From Thermogemmatispora sp042408965 (GTDB lineage: Bacteria; Chloroflexota; Ktedonobacteria; Ktedonobacterales; Ktedonobacteraceae): 64,000 nt of DNA. Where the stretch lies: the NCBI GenBank assembly GCA_042408965.1, contig JBHOQN010000144.1:14020-78019 (forward strand). Direction: 5' to 3'. A program made the position numbers and the translations under genes. The notes beneath the pieces are model-generated. The model was not told the origin of the DNA. It did no database searches and worked only from the letters and a program-made list of their open reading frames with translations. This document shows positions 32,136 to 41,209 of the stretch, one piece after another (position 1 is the stretch's first letter; each line of letters begins with the position of its first letter).

Positions 32136-33995
32136 TCATGGATGAGCATTGCTCGTGACGGGCGGCCAGTTGAACATGCCGAGCGTTGCGAAGGGTGTGC
32201 TGGTGGCTGGGGCAGGGGTGCTGGTGCTGGATGTGCTGATGCTGGAATTGCTCCAAACCGCGCTATTGCCGTTCACGGAGACGAACTGTGCGCCATTGAG
32301 GACCGAGCCGACCTGGACGAACGACTTCGACTCCACATCGAACATCCCATAGGTCCCATTATCCTCCTGCCAGAGGACGAAGTTCGAGCCGCCCTGTAGC
32401 GCGGAGACATGGGAGACCGTGTTGAGCTGGCTAAAGGTATGATCGCTAGAGGAATCAAGCGAGAGCATATAGAGCGAGCCGCTGATCGAGAAGTCGAGTG
32501 CAGATTGGTAGATGCTCGGATCGGCCCAGGGAGTCACGCCAGGATTGAGCGGCGTCTGGGTGGGCGTCACCGGCTGAGTACTGCTACTGGGAGTAGCGAT
32601 CGGCGTAGGGGTGGGCGTGGCCAGAGCCGAAGTCCCATCCAATCCATCGTTTGTATTGAGCATAAAGAAGGTCTGATCGACCACCAGCGGCCGGAAGGAG
32701 GTGCCATCCGCCCGGAACAGCCAGATTTGCGGGGCTGTATGCGGGAGCCAGAGACCTCGTCCTGGGGAAGGGACCGGGATAGGCTGCTCTGTCCAGATAT
32801 TGCTCTGAATGCTGCCATCAGCGGTGAGCCATTCATCGGCCCAGAAGATATGGGCGCCGTCGCTCGTCGCTGTCGGCGAGGTATAGACATGGCCTGCAGA
32901 CGCTCTGGCGATCTCACTGCGTGTAAAGTGAGCGCCATTGGAGTCGCTCTCCAGGTCATAGCGCCAGAGGTGAGAGATACCGTTCTGGTCGATGGCGGCG
33001 ATGAGCAGCTCGTTGTTCGAGAACCAGATTCCTGGGACAGGCGTGTGGACCACATCCGGCGTGAGCGCCGGATTGTACGTGCCGTTCAACAGCAGGCGAG
33101 CGCTACTGGCCGTGCTCTGGCCATCCAGGGCCAGGTAATGCAGGCTCCAGGTGCGAGCGCCCTCAGTCGTTGTGTCGCGCTCGCTGCGATTCCCGCGGTG
33201 CGCTGTTGCCGCGGGCGCATCGAATTGCAGCCAGACCAGGCGGTTATGTGAGCTGCCCAGGACGATCAGCGGACTCTCAACCGGGCTGGCGAGGAGGGGC
33301 TCGCTCTGGCGCGTCTGTCTATCCATGCGCAGCAGCATCCAGGTCGTGGGAGTGGCGTTATTGAAGGCCGTATAGTAGATGAGATTGCCATCCGCCACAG
33401 CACTGACCACATTGGTGTAGGAGGTTTGCGTGATGTAGCGCAGCATCACTACGTTCGTAGGATGGTTGATCGCAGCCGGTGGGGCGATGGGACCGGGCGT
33501 GTTCTGGGCCAGCAGAAGCAGGGAGGTCAGGCCTCCCGTGAGCAGAGCCAGCAAGAAGGTGGCGGCCACGGCCAGAGCAGCCAGATGGGGCATCTGCGTG
33601 CGACGTCCTGGCCGGTGAGGCATCTGGATCACGGGCAGCGGGCCGGTTTCGGCTGTGGAGAAGGTTGCCAGCGGATCACGCTCAGCCACCTGCTCAATGT
33701 GCTCCTGAAGATAGGGCTTCAGGAAAGCCGGAGGTGGCGGGGTCCCCGGCACGGCGTGTTGCAGAAAGCGGCTGTGCTCAACAGCCAGCGCGCGCATCAG
33801 CTTCTCACGCATCTCCGGTGGCGGCTCGATGGCGGGAAGCTGTTGCAGCCGAGCGCTTACCAGTTCAAACTCGGCCAGCGCCTGCCGACACTCGGCGCAC
33901 CGTTCCAGATGCTCATCCAGCTCGCCGATGTCGGGTAGATCCTCTTGTAATTCACGATAGACCGCGAGTAGTGCCCGCGCCTGTGTGCAGTTCAC
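32136..33995 (-). CDS. Anti-sigma factor with zinc-binding N-terminus and large extracytoplasmic domain
   Basis: The 619-residue protein begins with a zinc-binding anti-sigma domain: MNCTQARALLAVYRELQ and LDEHLERCAECRQAL (H-x3-C-x2-C). A membrane helix (about residues 145-168, LAALAVAATFLLALLTGGL) follows. The external ~430 residues show repeated beta-rich YWTD/TolB-like segments (LLRMDRQTR, HLWRYDLESDSNG, WLFRADG) interrupted by a Thr/Pro linker. It overlaps the upstream sigma gene by four bases, so it is the cognate anti-sigma factor, holding the sigma factor at the membrane until an external signal arrives. Confidence 0.85.
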   Translation of the reverse strand: MNCTQARALLAVYRELQEDLPDIGELDEHLERCAECRQALAEFELVSARLQQLPAIEPPPEMREKLMRALAVEHSRFLQHAVPGTPPPPAFLKPYLQEHIEQVAERDPLATFSTAETGPLPVIQMPHRPGRRTQMPHLAALAVAATFLLALLTGGLTSLLLLAQNTPGPIAPPAAINHPTNVVMLRYITQTSYTNVVSAVADGNLIYYTAFNNATPTTWMLLRMDRQTRQSEPLLASPVESPLIVLGSSHNRLVWLQFDAPAATAHRGNRSERDTTTEGARTWSLHYLALDGQSTASSARLLLNGTYNPALTPDVVHTPVPGIWFSNNELLIAAIDQNGISHLWRYDLESDSNGAHFTRSEIARASAGHVYTSPTATSDGAHIFWADEWLTADGSIQSNIWTEQPIPVPSPGRGLWLPHTAPQIWLFRADGTSFRPLVVDQTFFMLNTNDGLDGTSALATPTPTPIATPSSSTQPVTPTQTPLNPGVTPWADPSIYQSALDFSISGSLYMLSLDSSSDHTFSQLNTVSHVSALQGGSNFVLWQEDNGTYGMFDVESKSFVQVGSVLNGAQFVSVNGNSAVWSNSSISTSSTSTPAPATSTPFATLGMFNWPPVTSNAHP

Positions 33996-34819
33996 TCTTC
34001 CCCCACCTCTTGTCGATACAGACTGATGAAACGTTCTCGTGCGCGCATAAGACGCATCTTCACGGCTGAAGCGCTGATATTCAGCATCTGAGCGATCTCC
34101 GCACAGGAGAACCCGTTCTGCTCATAGAGCCAGAGGCAGATGGCGTATTTAGGCGGTAGCTGTTTCATCACCCGCTCAACGATCTCGCGGTCAGCTACCC
34201 GGTTCTCGAAGCGTCCGCCGTCGTAGCTACCACGCTCGTACAGGCCGCTAGCGGCGCTTGCTCTTCCTTCTCCGCCCTCATCCCCGTTGCCAGGGAAGCC
34301 GTCACTGGAGGGGCTACCCGTTTCTGAGAGCACGCCCGCCCCGATGCCGCGGTCGTCATTAAACATTGACAGCGGCAGCCAGGAGATCAGGCGGCGGCGG
34401 CGCAAGGCGTCTTTGGTCGTGTTCGTCGCAATGCAATAGAGCCAGGCTGACAGCGCGCCAGGCTGTACAACCGTTCCTGATAAGAGTGCCCGATAGGCTT
34501 TGACGAAAACGTCCTGTGCAAGATCATACGCCTGTTCACGATTTCCAATCATGTGATAGATGAAGTTGGTGATAGGCGTCTGGTAGCGAAGGAAGATCGC
34601 CTCAAAGTCCGCCACATCTACGCCATGGACCTCCCTTTGCGAAGCGGTGGCTGTTGGCAAAGAGAGGGCCTCTGTCTCAGCAGCGACCTCATTCCCGGAG
34701 CCTGCCGCCTGACCATCCTTCTCTTCGGACAGAGGCATATCTGGATGTTCCGAGCGGGTAGCATCCAGGAGAGAGGGCCAGCTACCATTCGTAGTGTAGA
34801 GACGGATGGAGGTATCCAT
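33992..34819 (-). CDS. ECF RNA polymerase sigma factor
   Basis: The 275-residue protein is longer than usual ECF factors. An N-terminal extension of ~75 residues precedes region 2 (FEAIFLRYQTPITNFIYHMIGNREQAYDLAQDVFVKAYRAL) and 2.4 (SAWLYCIATNTTKDALRRRRL). A ~60-residue Gly/Ser-rich insert separates it from region 4 (VMKQLPPKYAICLWLYEQNGFSCAEIAQMLNISASAVKMRLMRARERF). The stop overlaps the start of the anti-sigma gene by 4 nt. Two near-identical -10 elements upstream (34881-34889, 35057-35065) could drive it. Confidence 0.88.
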   Translation of the reverse strand: MDTSIRLYTTNGSWPSLLDATRSEHPDMPLSEEKDGQAAGSGNEVAAETEALSLPTATASQREVHGVDVADFEAIFLRYQTPITNFIYHMIGNREQAYDLAQDVFVKAYRALLSGTVVQPGALSAWLYCIATNTTKDALRRRRLISWLPLSMFNDDRGIGAGVLSETGSPSSDGFPGNGDEGGEGRASAASGLYERGSYDGGRFENRVADREIVERVMKQLPPKYAICLWLYEQNGFSCAEIAQMLNISASAVKMRLMRARERFISLYRQEVGEE

Positions 34820-35167
34820 TGGTTACATCAACCTTATATCTTCAGTGCGTCGTGCCTCATGAACACAATTGACCTTTTAAAGCATAGCATATGCATGCCA
34901 CCGGCGCTGTGAGGCAGCAGACAGAGTATATACGGATTTTCCCACGTCCTCTACCTCTCGTGGAGCGGCGCCGATGGCAGGTATTCTCGATCTGACTGGC
35001 TGACTGGCTGACTGACAGCCGGCTGCTGGTGATCCTGCAGACCCGCAGACAGATACAGTATAGCATATGCAGCGACCCTGACGCAGGGTGCCCACAGGAG
35101 GAAGCTCCTCAGCCGTGGCAGGGCGCTCTATCTTGTCTTCGTGTGCTCTTTCTGGTACGATAAGGGC
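34820..35167. promoter_or_regulatory. Divergent regulatory region of the ECF sigma gene and holB
   Basis: ATAGCATATGCA occurs twice (from 34884 and from 35060). Read leftward the two copies give TGCTATGCT and TGCTATACT, both extended -10 elements for the sigma gene. A short tandem repeat of GACTGGCT (about 34992-35014, 2.6 copies) lies between. The rightward promoter of holB is at 35133-35161. Confidence 0.5.
35133..35161 (+). promoter_or_regulatory. Promoter abutting the holB start (leaderless candidate)
   Basis: TTGTCT (35133-35138), 17-nt spacer, TACGAT (35156-35161), then 6 nt to the ATG at 35168. The transcript would start at the codon itself. Confidence 0.5.
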
Positions 35168-36199
35168 ATGACCGCTACAGCTCTTCAGGAAGCCGCCCAG
35201 GGGTGGGGCATCATCGGCCATGAGCATGCGCTTGAGCGTCTGCGGCGCACGCTGCTGTCGCAGCAGGTGCGACATGCGTACCTCTTCACCGGGCCGGATC
35301 ATACGGGCAAGTCCTTGCTGGCCCTGCGTTTTGCCCAGGCGCTGCTCTGCACTGGCGGGCCTGATCCGCGCGTGGCGCCGGCCAATCCCTGCAATGCCTG
35401 TCTCTCCTGTCGCAAGGTGATGCATGGCAACCACCCGGATATTCACTGCATCAGCCGCTTGCCCGACAAGCAGTTTATTCTGATTGAGCAGATTCGCGCC
35501 TTGCAGGGTGAATCCGCGCGACGCACCCTCGAAGGGAGGTACAACGTCTTCATCATTCAAGGGGCGCACGAGATGAATGCTCAGGCGGCAAACTGTCTGT
35601 TGAAGACTCTTGAAGAGCCGGAGCCGAAGGTGATCTTGCTGCTGACGGCGCCAGAGCGGGGCCTGCTCTTGCCGACGATTCTCTCGCGGGTGCAGCACAT
35701 TGCCCTGCATCTGCTCAGCAGCGTGCAGATCAGGGCCGCACTGGAGACGTACTGGGAGGTGGAGGCAGAAGAGGCGGCCCTGGTGGCCGCGCTAGCCGCC
35801 GGGAGGATGGGCTGGGCCATTCGAGCGATTGACGATGAGAGCCTGCTAGGGGAGCGGCGCGAGCAGCTGGAAGTGCTGACCCGCCTGCCGGCGGCCAGCC
35901 GGGTGGAGCGTTTCGCACTGGTTCAGCGTCTGGGCACTGATGCCGAGAAGCTGCGGGCCCTCCTGGAACTCTGGCTGCTCTGGTGGCGCGATCTCTTGCT
36001 GGCGGCCCACAACAGTCTTGATCTGACCGTCAATGTCGACCTGCGTCAACTCGTGCAGAAGGAGGCAGCGGCCCTCGGTCCCGATGTGGCTCGGCGCATG
36101 ATCTCCGCGATTCTGCGGACGCTCGAGGCGCTGGATCAGAATGTCAACGCTCGCGCCGCCCTGGAGGTGCTGATGCTGGACCTCCCTGGCGGGGTCTGA
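35168..36199 (+). CDS. holB: DNA polymerase III delta-prime-type clamp-loader subunit
   Basis: The 343-residue product is a AAA+ clamp-loader ATPase: GIIGHEHALERLRRTLLSQQ, HAYLFTGPDHTGKSLLALRFAQALLC (modified Walker A, GPDHTGKS), four Cys of a zinc module (NPCNACLSCRKVMHGNHPD), and NAQAANCLLKTLEEP with ILLLTAPERGLLLPTILSRVQ. The SRV/Q sensor segment fits delta-prime rather than tau/gamma, which would be longer. It helps load the beta clamp on DNA. No good ribosome site other than AAGGG just before the ATG. Confidence 0.86.
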   Translation: MTATALQEAAQGWGIIGHEHALERLRRTLLSQQVRHAYLFTGPDHTGKSLLALRFAQALLCTGGPDPRVAPANPCNACLSCRKVMHGNHPDIHCISRLPDKQFILIEQIRALQGESARRTLEGRYNVFIIQGAHEMNAQAANCLLKTLEEPEPKVILLLTAPERGLLLPTILSRVQHIALHLLSSVQIRAALETYWEVEAEEAALVAALAAGRMGWAIRAIDDESLLGERREQLEVLTRLPAASRVERFALVQRLGTDAEKLRALLELWLLWWRDLLLAAHNSLDLTVNVDLRQLVQKEAAALGPDVARRMISAILRTLEALDQNVNARAALEVLMLDLPGGV

Positions 36200-36293
36200 G
36201 TCGTTGCCTTCCTTGCCCGCTATCCTGCTGGAGCACTCCCGGCCTGGCTGGTCGTGGCGTGTCTGTTTTCCGCGTGGAAGGAGTCAATACACC

Positions 36294-37091
36294 ATGCAGA
36301 GTGATTTCCAACACCTCTTAGTCGACCAGGAAGAAGGCGTCCTGACGATCACGATGAATCGCCCCGAAGTGCTGAACGCCTTCAATGACCGGATGCTCGA
36401 AGAACTCTATGAGGCGCTGGAGGCAGCCGCTGCGGATGAGTCGGTGCGCTGTGTGGTTCTGACCGGTGCCGGCCGGGCCTTTGGCTCAGGACAGGACTTG
36501 CGCAGTTTTGAGGCGCGTGCGACCAGCGAAGAACCGGTCAGGGTCAGTGAACACTTGAAGAAATATCATCGCGTGATCCACACGATTCGGGGAATGGCGA
36601 AGCCGGTCATCGCAGCCGTACGGGGCGTGGCAGCGGGTGCCTCCTGTAACGTGGCCCTCTGCTGTGACCTGCGCATCGCCTCCGACAACGCACGCTTCAT
36701 CCAGGCCTTTGCCAGAATCGGCCTGGTCCCCGATGCTGGTGGCGGCTTCTTCCTGCCGCGCCTCGTTGGCCTGGGCAAGGCGCTGGAGCTGGCGATGCTC
36801 GCTGATGAGGTCAGCGGACCCGAGGCCGAGCGCATTGGCCTCGTCAATAAGTGCGTGCCCGAGGCTGAGTTTGAGGAGGCGACCAGGACACTGGCGCGGC
36901 GTCTGGCCCAGGGTCCCACGCGAGCCTATGCACTGATCAAAGAGCTGCTGAATAAGTCCGTCGAATCCGATCTGCACAGCAGCTTGCAGCTCGAGGGTGA
37001 GCTGCAGGAGATTGCCATTGAGACCGCCGATCATCGCGAGGGGGTGGCCGCTCTGCGAGCGCGACGGACTCCCCACTACACGGGCCACTGA
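36294..37091 (+). CDS. Enoyl-CoA hydratase/isomerase family protein (PaaG-like)
   Basis: The 265-residue crotonase-fold enzyme has LTITMNRPEVLNAFNDRML, the oxyanion-hole segments GAGRAFGSGQDLRSF and GVAAGASCNVALCCDLRIAS, and FARIGLVPDAGGGFFLPRLVG. The Asp in GLVPDAGG is typical of PaaG-type isomerases that act on ring-epoxide or enoyl-CoA, rather than the hydratase Glu pair. ATG 36294 follows GGAAGGAG. It is followed 2 nt later by a methyltransferase-like gene, so they are probably co-transcribed. Confidence 0.88.
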   Translation: MQSDFQHLLVDQEEGVLTITMNRPEVLNAFNDRMLEELYEALEAAAADESVRCVVLTGAGRAFGSGQDLRSFEARATSEEPVRVSEHLKKYHRVIHTIRGMAKPVIAAVRGVAAGASCNVALCCDLRIASDNARFIQAFARIGLVPDAGGGFFLPRLVGLGKALELAMLADEVSGPEAERIGLVNKCVPEAEFEEATRTLARRLAQGPTRAYALIKELLNKSVESDLHSSLQLEGELQEIAIETADHREGVAALRARRTPHYTGH

Positions 37092-37093
37092 CG

Positions 37094-38020
37094 GTGCGCA
37101 TCGAGTCGCTCCCCTATCAGAACACACAGACCCAAGGGCCGGTGCGGCGGGCCTGGCTGCAGCAGCATGCCCCGGAGCATCTGGAGCACTGCCGTGCGCT
37201 GATGCTCGAGGCCGTGCGGCGGCGCCAGCCTGCTCTCTCACGAGCTATCGCGGTGCTGGGAGCGGGAGCCTGCACGGAGGTGCCCCTGGAGTCCCTGGCG
37301 CGCGCCGCCGACGAACTGCTGCTGGCCGATATTGACCTCGCCGCGCTGCAGCAGGCGCGCGCCTCCGTCCCGGCCCTCAGTCTGCGGCGACGCCTGCGTC
37401 TGCTGGCCTGCGATCTCAGCGGCGGCGTCAGTCTGGCCCTGAACGAGCGCCTACGCCGGCTCCCCTGGGAGGATCTGCAGGCCGGAGGAGCGTCGGCCAT
37501 GTTCGGGGCGCTTGCTGCTCTGCTGGAGGACTGCCCTGTGCCTGATCCGCCGCAGATCGTCGGCCTGGAACCTGCGGCCTGTGGTGTGGTCATCAGCTCA
37601 CTGCTTCTTTCACAGCTCTTCAGCTATCCGCTGCTCGATGTGCTCGATCAGGTGCAGCGCTATGCTCCCCGGTATCTCCTCGAAGAAGAGCGCCAGGGCC
37701 GCTACCAGCAGGCCGCCCAGGACTTTCGCCTGCGCGTGATTCGCGCTCATCTCAATCTCCTGCGTCTGCTGGTTGAGCCAGGGGGCCTGGTGGTGCTGAT
37801 CAGCGATGTGCGTGGTTTCCTCTTCAAGGATTCAGAGGACCGTACGGTGCCGCACCTGCGCCGTGATCTGCCGCTGGTGCCTTACACCTTCTTCGCGCTG
37901 GTACGTCAGCGCTTCAACATTCTTGTGGAGCGACACTGGGAGTGGTTGAGCGATCTCCCTACAGGCGAACGAGCAGGACGCGGCTACGAGGTTGTTGGCT
38001 ATCTTGCGGCGACGCTCTGA
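37094..38020 (+). CDS. Unknown protein with methyltransferase-like Rossmann motif
   Basis: The GTG at 37094 lies 2 nt after the enoyl-CoA hydratase stop, so translation is likely coupled. The 308-residue protein has SRAIAVLGAGACTEVPLESLARAADELLLADIDLAAL, which looks like SAM-binding motif I and the following acidic strand of a class I methyltransferase. Later strands (GLVVLISDVRG) fit the core, but catalytic motifs are not recognised. Function and substrate are unknown. Confidence 0.72.
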   Translation: MRIESLPYQNTQTQGPVRRAWLQQHAPEHLEHCRALMLEAVRRRQPALSRAIAVLGAGACTEVPLESLARAADELLLADIDLAALQQARASVPALSLRRRLRLLACDLSGGVSLALNERLRRLPWEDLQAGGASAMFGALAALLEDCPVPDPPQIVGLEPAACGVVISSLLLSQLFSYPLLDVLDQVQRYAPRYLLEEERQGRYQQAAQDFRLRVIRAHLNLLRLLVEPGGLVVLISDVRGFLFKDSEDRTVPHLRRDLPLVPYTFFALVRQRFNILVERHWEWLSDLPTGERAGRGYEVVGYLAATL

Positions 38021-38325
38021 GGGGGGCACCCTGACGCCGGCCAGGATGACCATCGTTCTTCCCCTCACCGAGAGCGGCGGCTGTAACGCTCGCTGGCTCC
38101 CCTCGGGGCGGATGAGCGGGTGGGCCCTTGATCCTGGCTGCGGTGGGCCGCATCACGATGCCGCGAGCCTGGCGCCAAGCGAAGAACAACCTGAGACAGG
38201 TTTCCTGGAACGCTCTCGCCCTGCAGTATGCACCCGGGAGATGGTCCGGCGAGCGTCTGGCTCTGCCTGCCGGAGCGCTCATGCGAACGACGAGCGCTCC
38301 GAGAGCAGAGCCCGAGCGAACGTGC
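38021..38325. terminator. Intergenic stretch between convergent genes with a strong hairpin
   Basis: CGGAGCGCTC (38271-38280) and GAGCGCTCCG (38292-38301) form a perfect 10-bp stem with an 11-nt loop. No T-tract follows on either strand. The remaining ~250 nt show no gene. Confidence 0.5.
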
Positions 38326-39552
38326 TCAGCGCGGCCCCGCCGACGGCCGCGCTGCCACGTCTTCAAGAGCGCGCTCCAGGCGTTGGGCAGCCTCGTCGAT
38401 ATCGGCTCTGCTCACGATCAGTGGCGGAATGACGCGCAATGTGGCGTTCCCCAGGTTGTTGATCAGCAGCCCATGTTTGAGCGCCTGCTCAACGATCGCT
38501 GGAGCCAGATCGTGTTTCACCTGCACGGCGCGCATCAGACCGATCCCGCGTGGACTCTCGATAAAGTCATATTTCTGACAGAAGTGCTCGATCTTGCTGT
38601 GCCAGTACTCGCCCATGCGCTCTGCATTCTCGATCAGCCGCTCCTCCTGAATCGTCTTCAGCGTCGCCAGGGCTGCGGCACAGGCCAGCGGATTACCGCC
38701 AAAGGTTGTGCCGTGATCGCCGGGCCCAAAGAGATCGGTGCGTCGACCAGTGAGCATGGCCCCGATGGGAACGCCGCCGGCCAGACCCTTGGCCAGGGTG
38801 ATGATATCGGGCATCACCCCATAGTGCTCAAAGCCGAAGAACTTGCCGGTGCGGCCCATACCGGCCTGCACCTCGTCGCAGATCATGACCAGATTCTGCT
38901 CATCGCACCAGCGGCGCACCCCCTGCATGAATTCGCGCGTCGCCGGCCAGATGCCGCCCTCGCCCTGCACGGACTCCAGGAGCACTCCGACCGTCTTTTC
39001 ACTGGTGGCCGCCTTCAGCGCCTCCAGATCGTTGAACGGCACCTGCTTGAAGCCGTCCGGCAGTGGTTTCCAGGTCTCCTGATAGTGATGCTGACCAGTG
39101 GCTGCCGTTGTAGCCAGGGTGCGCCCGTGGAAGCTGCGCTCCATGCTGATGATCTCGTAAGCACCGTTGCGGTGCAGGCGCCCGTACTTACGGGCCAGCT
39201 TGATAGCGCCCTCGTTGGCCTCGGCTCCGCTGTTGCTGAAGAAGGAGCGCATACCGCCGCTCAGCAGGGCTAGTTGCTCTGCCAGTTCGATCTGGCGGGT
39301 ATTATAGTAGAGGTTAGAAACGTGAATGAGTTGCTCCACCTGCTCCTGAACGGCCCGCACCACGGCAGGATGGCAGTGCCCCAGCACGTTCACGGCGATG
39401 CCGGCCACGAAATCGAGATAGTCACGTCCCTCAGCATCCCACACGCGCACGCCCTGGCCACGCACGAAAGTGGAAGGCTGGCGTCTGAAGGCAGCTTGAT
39501 AGTACTTCTGTTCCAGTTCGATCCAATCGCGTTTCAGCATATGCGCCGTCAT
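38326..39552 (-). CDS. argD: Acetylornithine aminotransferase
   Basis: The 408-residue class III aminotransferase has FFSNSGAEANEGAIKLARKYGR, SFHGRTLATTAATGQ, VMICDEVQAGMGRTGKFFGFEHYG and the PLP-lysine region ITLAKGLAGGVPIGAML. It lies 24 nt downstream of argJ on the same strand, which supports a role in arginine synthesis: N-acetylglutamate semialdehyde to N-acetylornithine. ATG 39552 follows AAGGAG. Specificity against other omega-aminotransferases rests mainly on context. Confidence 0.9.
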   Translation of the reverse strand: MTAHMLKRDWIELEQKYYQAAFRRQPSTFVRGQGVRVWDAEGRDYLDFVAGIAVNVLGHCHPAVVRAVQEQVEQLIHVSNLYYNTRQIELAEQLALLSGGMRSFFSNSGAEANEGAIKLARKYGRLHRNGAYEIISMERSFHGRTLATTAATGQHHYQETWKPLPDGFKQVPFNDLEALKAATSEKTVGVLLESVQGEGGIWPATREFMQGVRRWCDEQNLVMICDEVQAGMGRTGKFFGFEHYGVMPDIITLAKGLAGGVPIGAMLTGRRTDLFGPGDHGTTFGGNPLACAAALATLKTIQEERLIENAERMGEYWHSKIEHFCQKYDFIESPRGIGLMRAVQVKHDLAPAIVEQALKHGLLINNLGNATLRVIPPLIVSRADIDEAAQRLERALEDVAARPSAGPR

Positions 39553-39576
39553 TGCTCATGCTCCTTCTCATTGAAT

Positions 39577-40788
39577 CTAGCGCGTATACAGCGTGTTTTC
39601 ATCGATATAGCCATGGGTGAGGTCGCACCCCCAGGCAGTTGCCTCGCCATCTCCCAGGTGCAGGTGGATGGTGATGGTCACCTCGTGGCCAGCCATTGCC
39701 GCACGCGCCGCTTGTTCGTCGTAGTCGATGCCCTCACCGCGGTTAACGAGCTGGACCTCGCCAATAGAGATCTCAAAGCGATCCTGAGCCAGCGCACAGC
39801 CGCAGGCTCCCAGGGCAGCCACGATGCGTCCCCAGTTGGGATCGCCGCCAGCGAGTGCGCACTGCCAGAGGGGCGAGAGCGTCACAGCACGTGCGGCCTT
39901 GATAGCATCAGCCCGGTCGCGTGCGCCGTGCACGTGGACGGTCATCAGTTTGGTGGCACCCTCTCCATCGCGAGCGATCTCGCGGGCCAGATAGGTGGTG
40001 ACCCGTCGCAGCGCCTCGCGGAAGCGTGCCGCCTGTGGATGGTCGGCGTTAAGCGGAGTGTTGCCGGCGAGGCCATTGGCGAAGAGCAGGCACGTATCGT
40101 TGGTGGACATATCGCCATCCACAGCGATCATATTGAAGGACTCATCGACGGCAGCCCGCAGCTCACTCTGTAGCCAGGCCTGGTCAACAGCGGCATCGGT
40201 CGTCAGGTAACAGAGCATGGTCGCCATATTGGGATAGATCATACCAGCACCCTTAGTCACTCCACCCAGACGGACCGTGCGCCCATCGATCTCAAACTCC
40301 AGGGCCAGGCGCTTGGGACGGGTGTCGGTGGTGAGGATCGCTTCAGCGAAGGCATTGCCACCCTCGCGGCTCAGTTCGAGAGCAGCCACGCCACGCTCGA
40401 TCTTCTCCATCGGTAACTGACGGCCGATAATGCCAGTCGAGGAGCAGAGCACCAGGTCCTGGGCAATGCCCAGCCTGGCGGCAGCCAGCTCAGACATACG
40501 ATAGGCGTTGCGCAGACCCTGCTCGCCTGTGGAGCAGTTGGCGTTGCCACTGTTGACGATGACGGCTTGAGCCGTGCCTTTGCGTAGATACTCCCGGCAG
40601 ACCAGCACCGGTGCGGCGCAGGTGCTGCTGGGAGTAAAGGTACCTGCAGCCACACAAGGAACATCAGCGGCCAGGATAGCGAGATCTTTGATGGCGGCGT
40701 CCGATTTGATGCCGCAGGCCGTGGCGCCTGCGCGGAAGCCGCGTGGAGCAGTCACACACTGATCGACTTCACGAAATACTTCGGACAA
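39577..40788 (-). CDS. argJ: Bifunctional glutamate N-acetyltransferase/amino-acid acetyltransferase
   Basis: The chosen TTG start at 40788 follows AGGAGG with 8-nt spacing and gives 403 residues, the usual ArgJ length. The open frame to 40899 has no support. Motifs are VIVNSGNANCSTGEQGL, CSSTGIIGRQLPMEKI, and KGAGMIYPNMATMLCYLTTDAAV, where the Thr of ATML is the nucleophile at which the precursor self-cleaves. The C-terminus has DPNWGRIVAALGACG. It recycles acetyl groups in the arginine pathway and heads an argJ-argD operon. Confidence 0.93.
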   Translation of the reverse strand: MSEVFREVDQCVTAPRGFRAGATACGIKSDAAIKDLAILAADVPCVAAGTFTPSSTCAAPVLVCREYLRKGTAQAVIVNSGNANCSTGEQGLRNAYRMSELAAARLGIAQDLVLCSSTGIIGRQLPMEKIERGVAALELSREGGNAFAEAILTTDTRPKRLALEFEIDGRTVRLGGVTKGAGMIYPNMATMLCYLTTDAAVDQAWLQSELRAAVDESFNMIAVDGDMSTNDTCLLFANGLAGNTPLNADHPQAARFREALRRVTTYLAREIARDGEGATKLMTVHVHGARDRADAIKAARAVTLSPLWQCALAGGDPNWGRIVAALGACGCALAQDRFEISIGEVQLVNRGEGIDYDEQAARAAMAGHEVTITIHLHLGDGEATAWGCDLTHGYIDENTLYTR

Positions 40789-41209
40789 TGACAATCCCTC
40801 CTGTACAACTAGCAAACTGGTCCCAGGAACCTGTGCCTGAGTACCGACCAGTCTATCATAGGGGACACCTCTCCTACCACGGCGGCGATCCGCCCGCATA
40901 TGCCTTCAATCGTAACAGGTTGCGTGACTGTCTTCAAGGGCCACTCATGAGCATGGCGATCAGACCAGTTGCCTCGCCATGGCCATTTCAGCCAGAGAGG
41001 ACCGCGCAACAGATAGCCAGGAGAGGCAACCGGGGCTCACTCACCAGGGCGTGCAGCCCGGCTGACAATGCTTCACACGAACTGCTACTATTATGCTCCT
41101 CAGAACGAAGGGACAGTATTGTCTGTGTTGGTGGATGTTTTCCCTTAACTCTGACGCACTCTTCAGCGTATAATTGAGAACGTAGGAGATTCTCACTGGA
41201 AGGATAGCC
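40789..41209. other. Divergent intergenic region between argJ and the CYTH gene
   Basis: The 421 nt contain the argJ ribosome site, a leftward TATGAT at 40860-40855, and the CYTH promoter at 41145-41174. No gene is seen. No ARG-box-like palindrome was recognised. Confidence 0.45.
41145..41174 (+). promoter_or_regulatory. Promoter of the CYTH gene
   Basis: TTAACT (41145-41150), 18-nt spacer, TATAAT (41169-41174), about 28 nt before the likely transcribed GTG start region. Confidence 0.55.
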
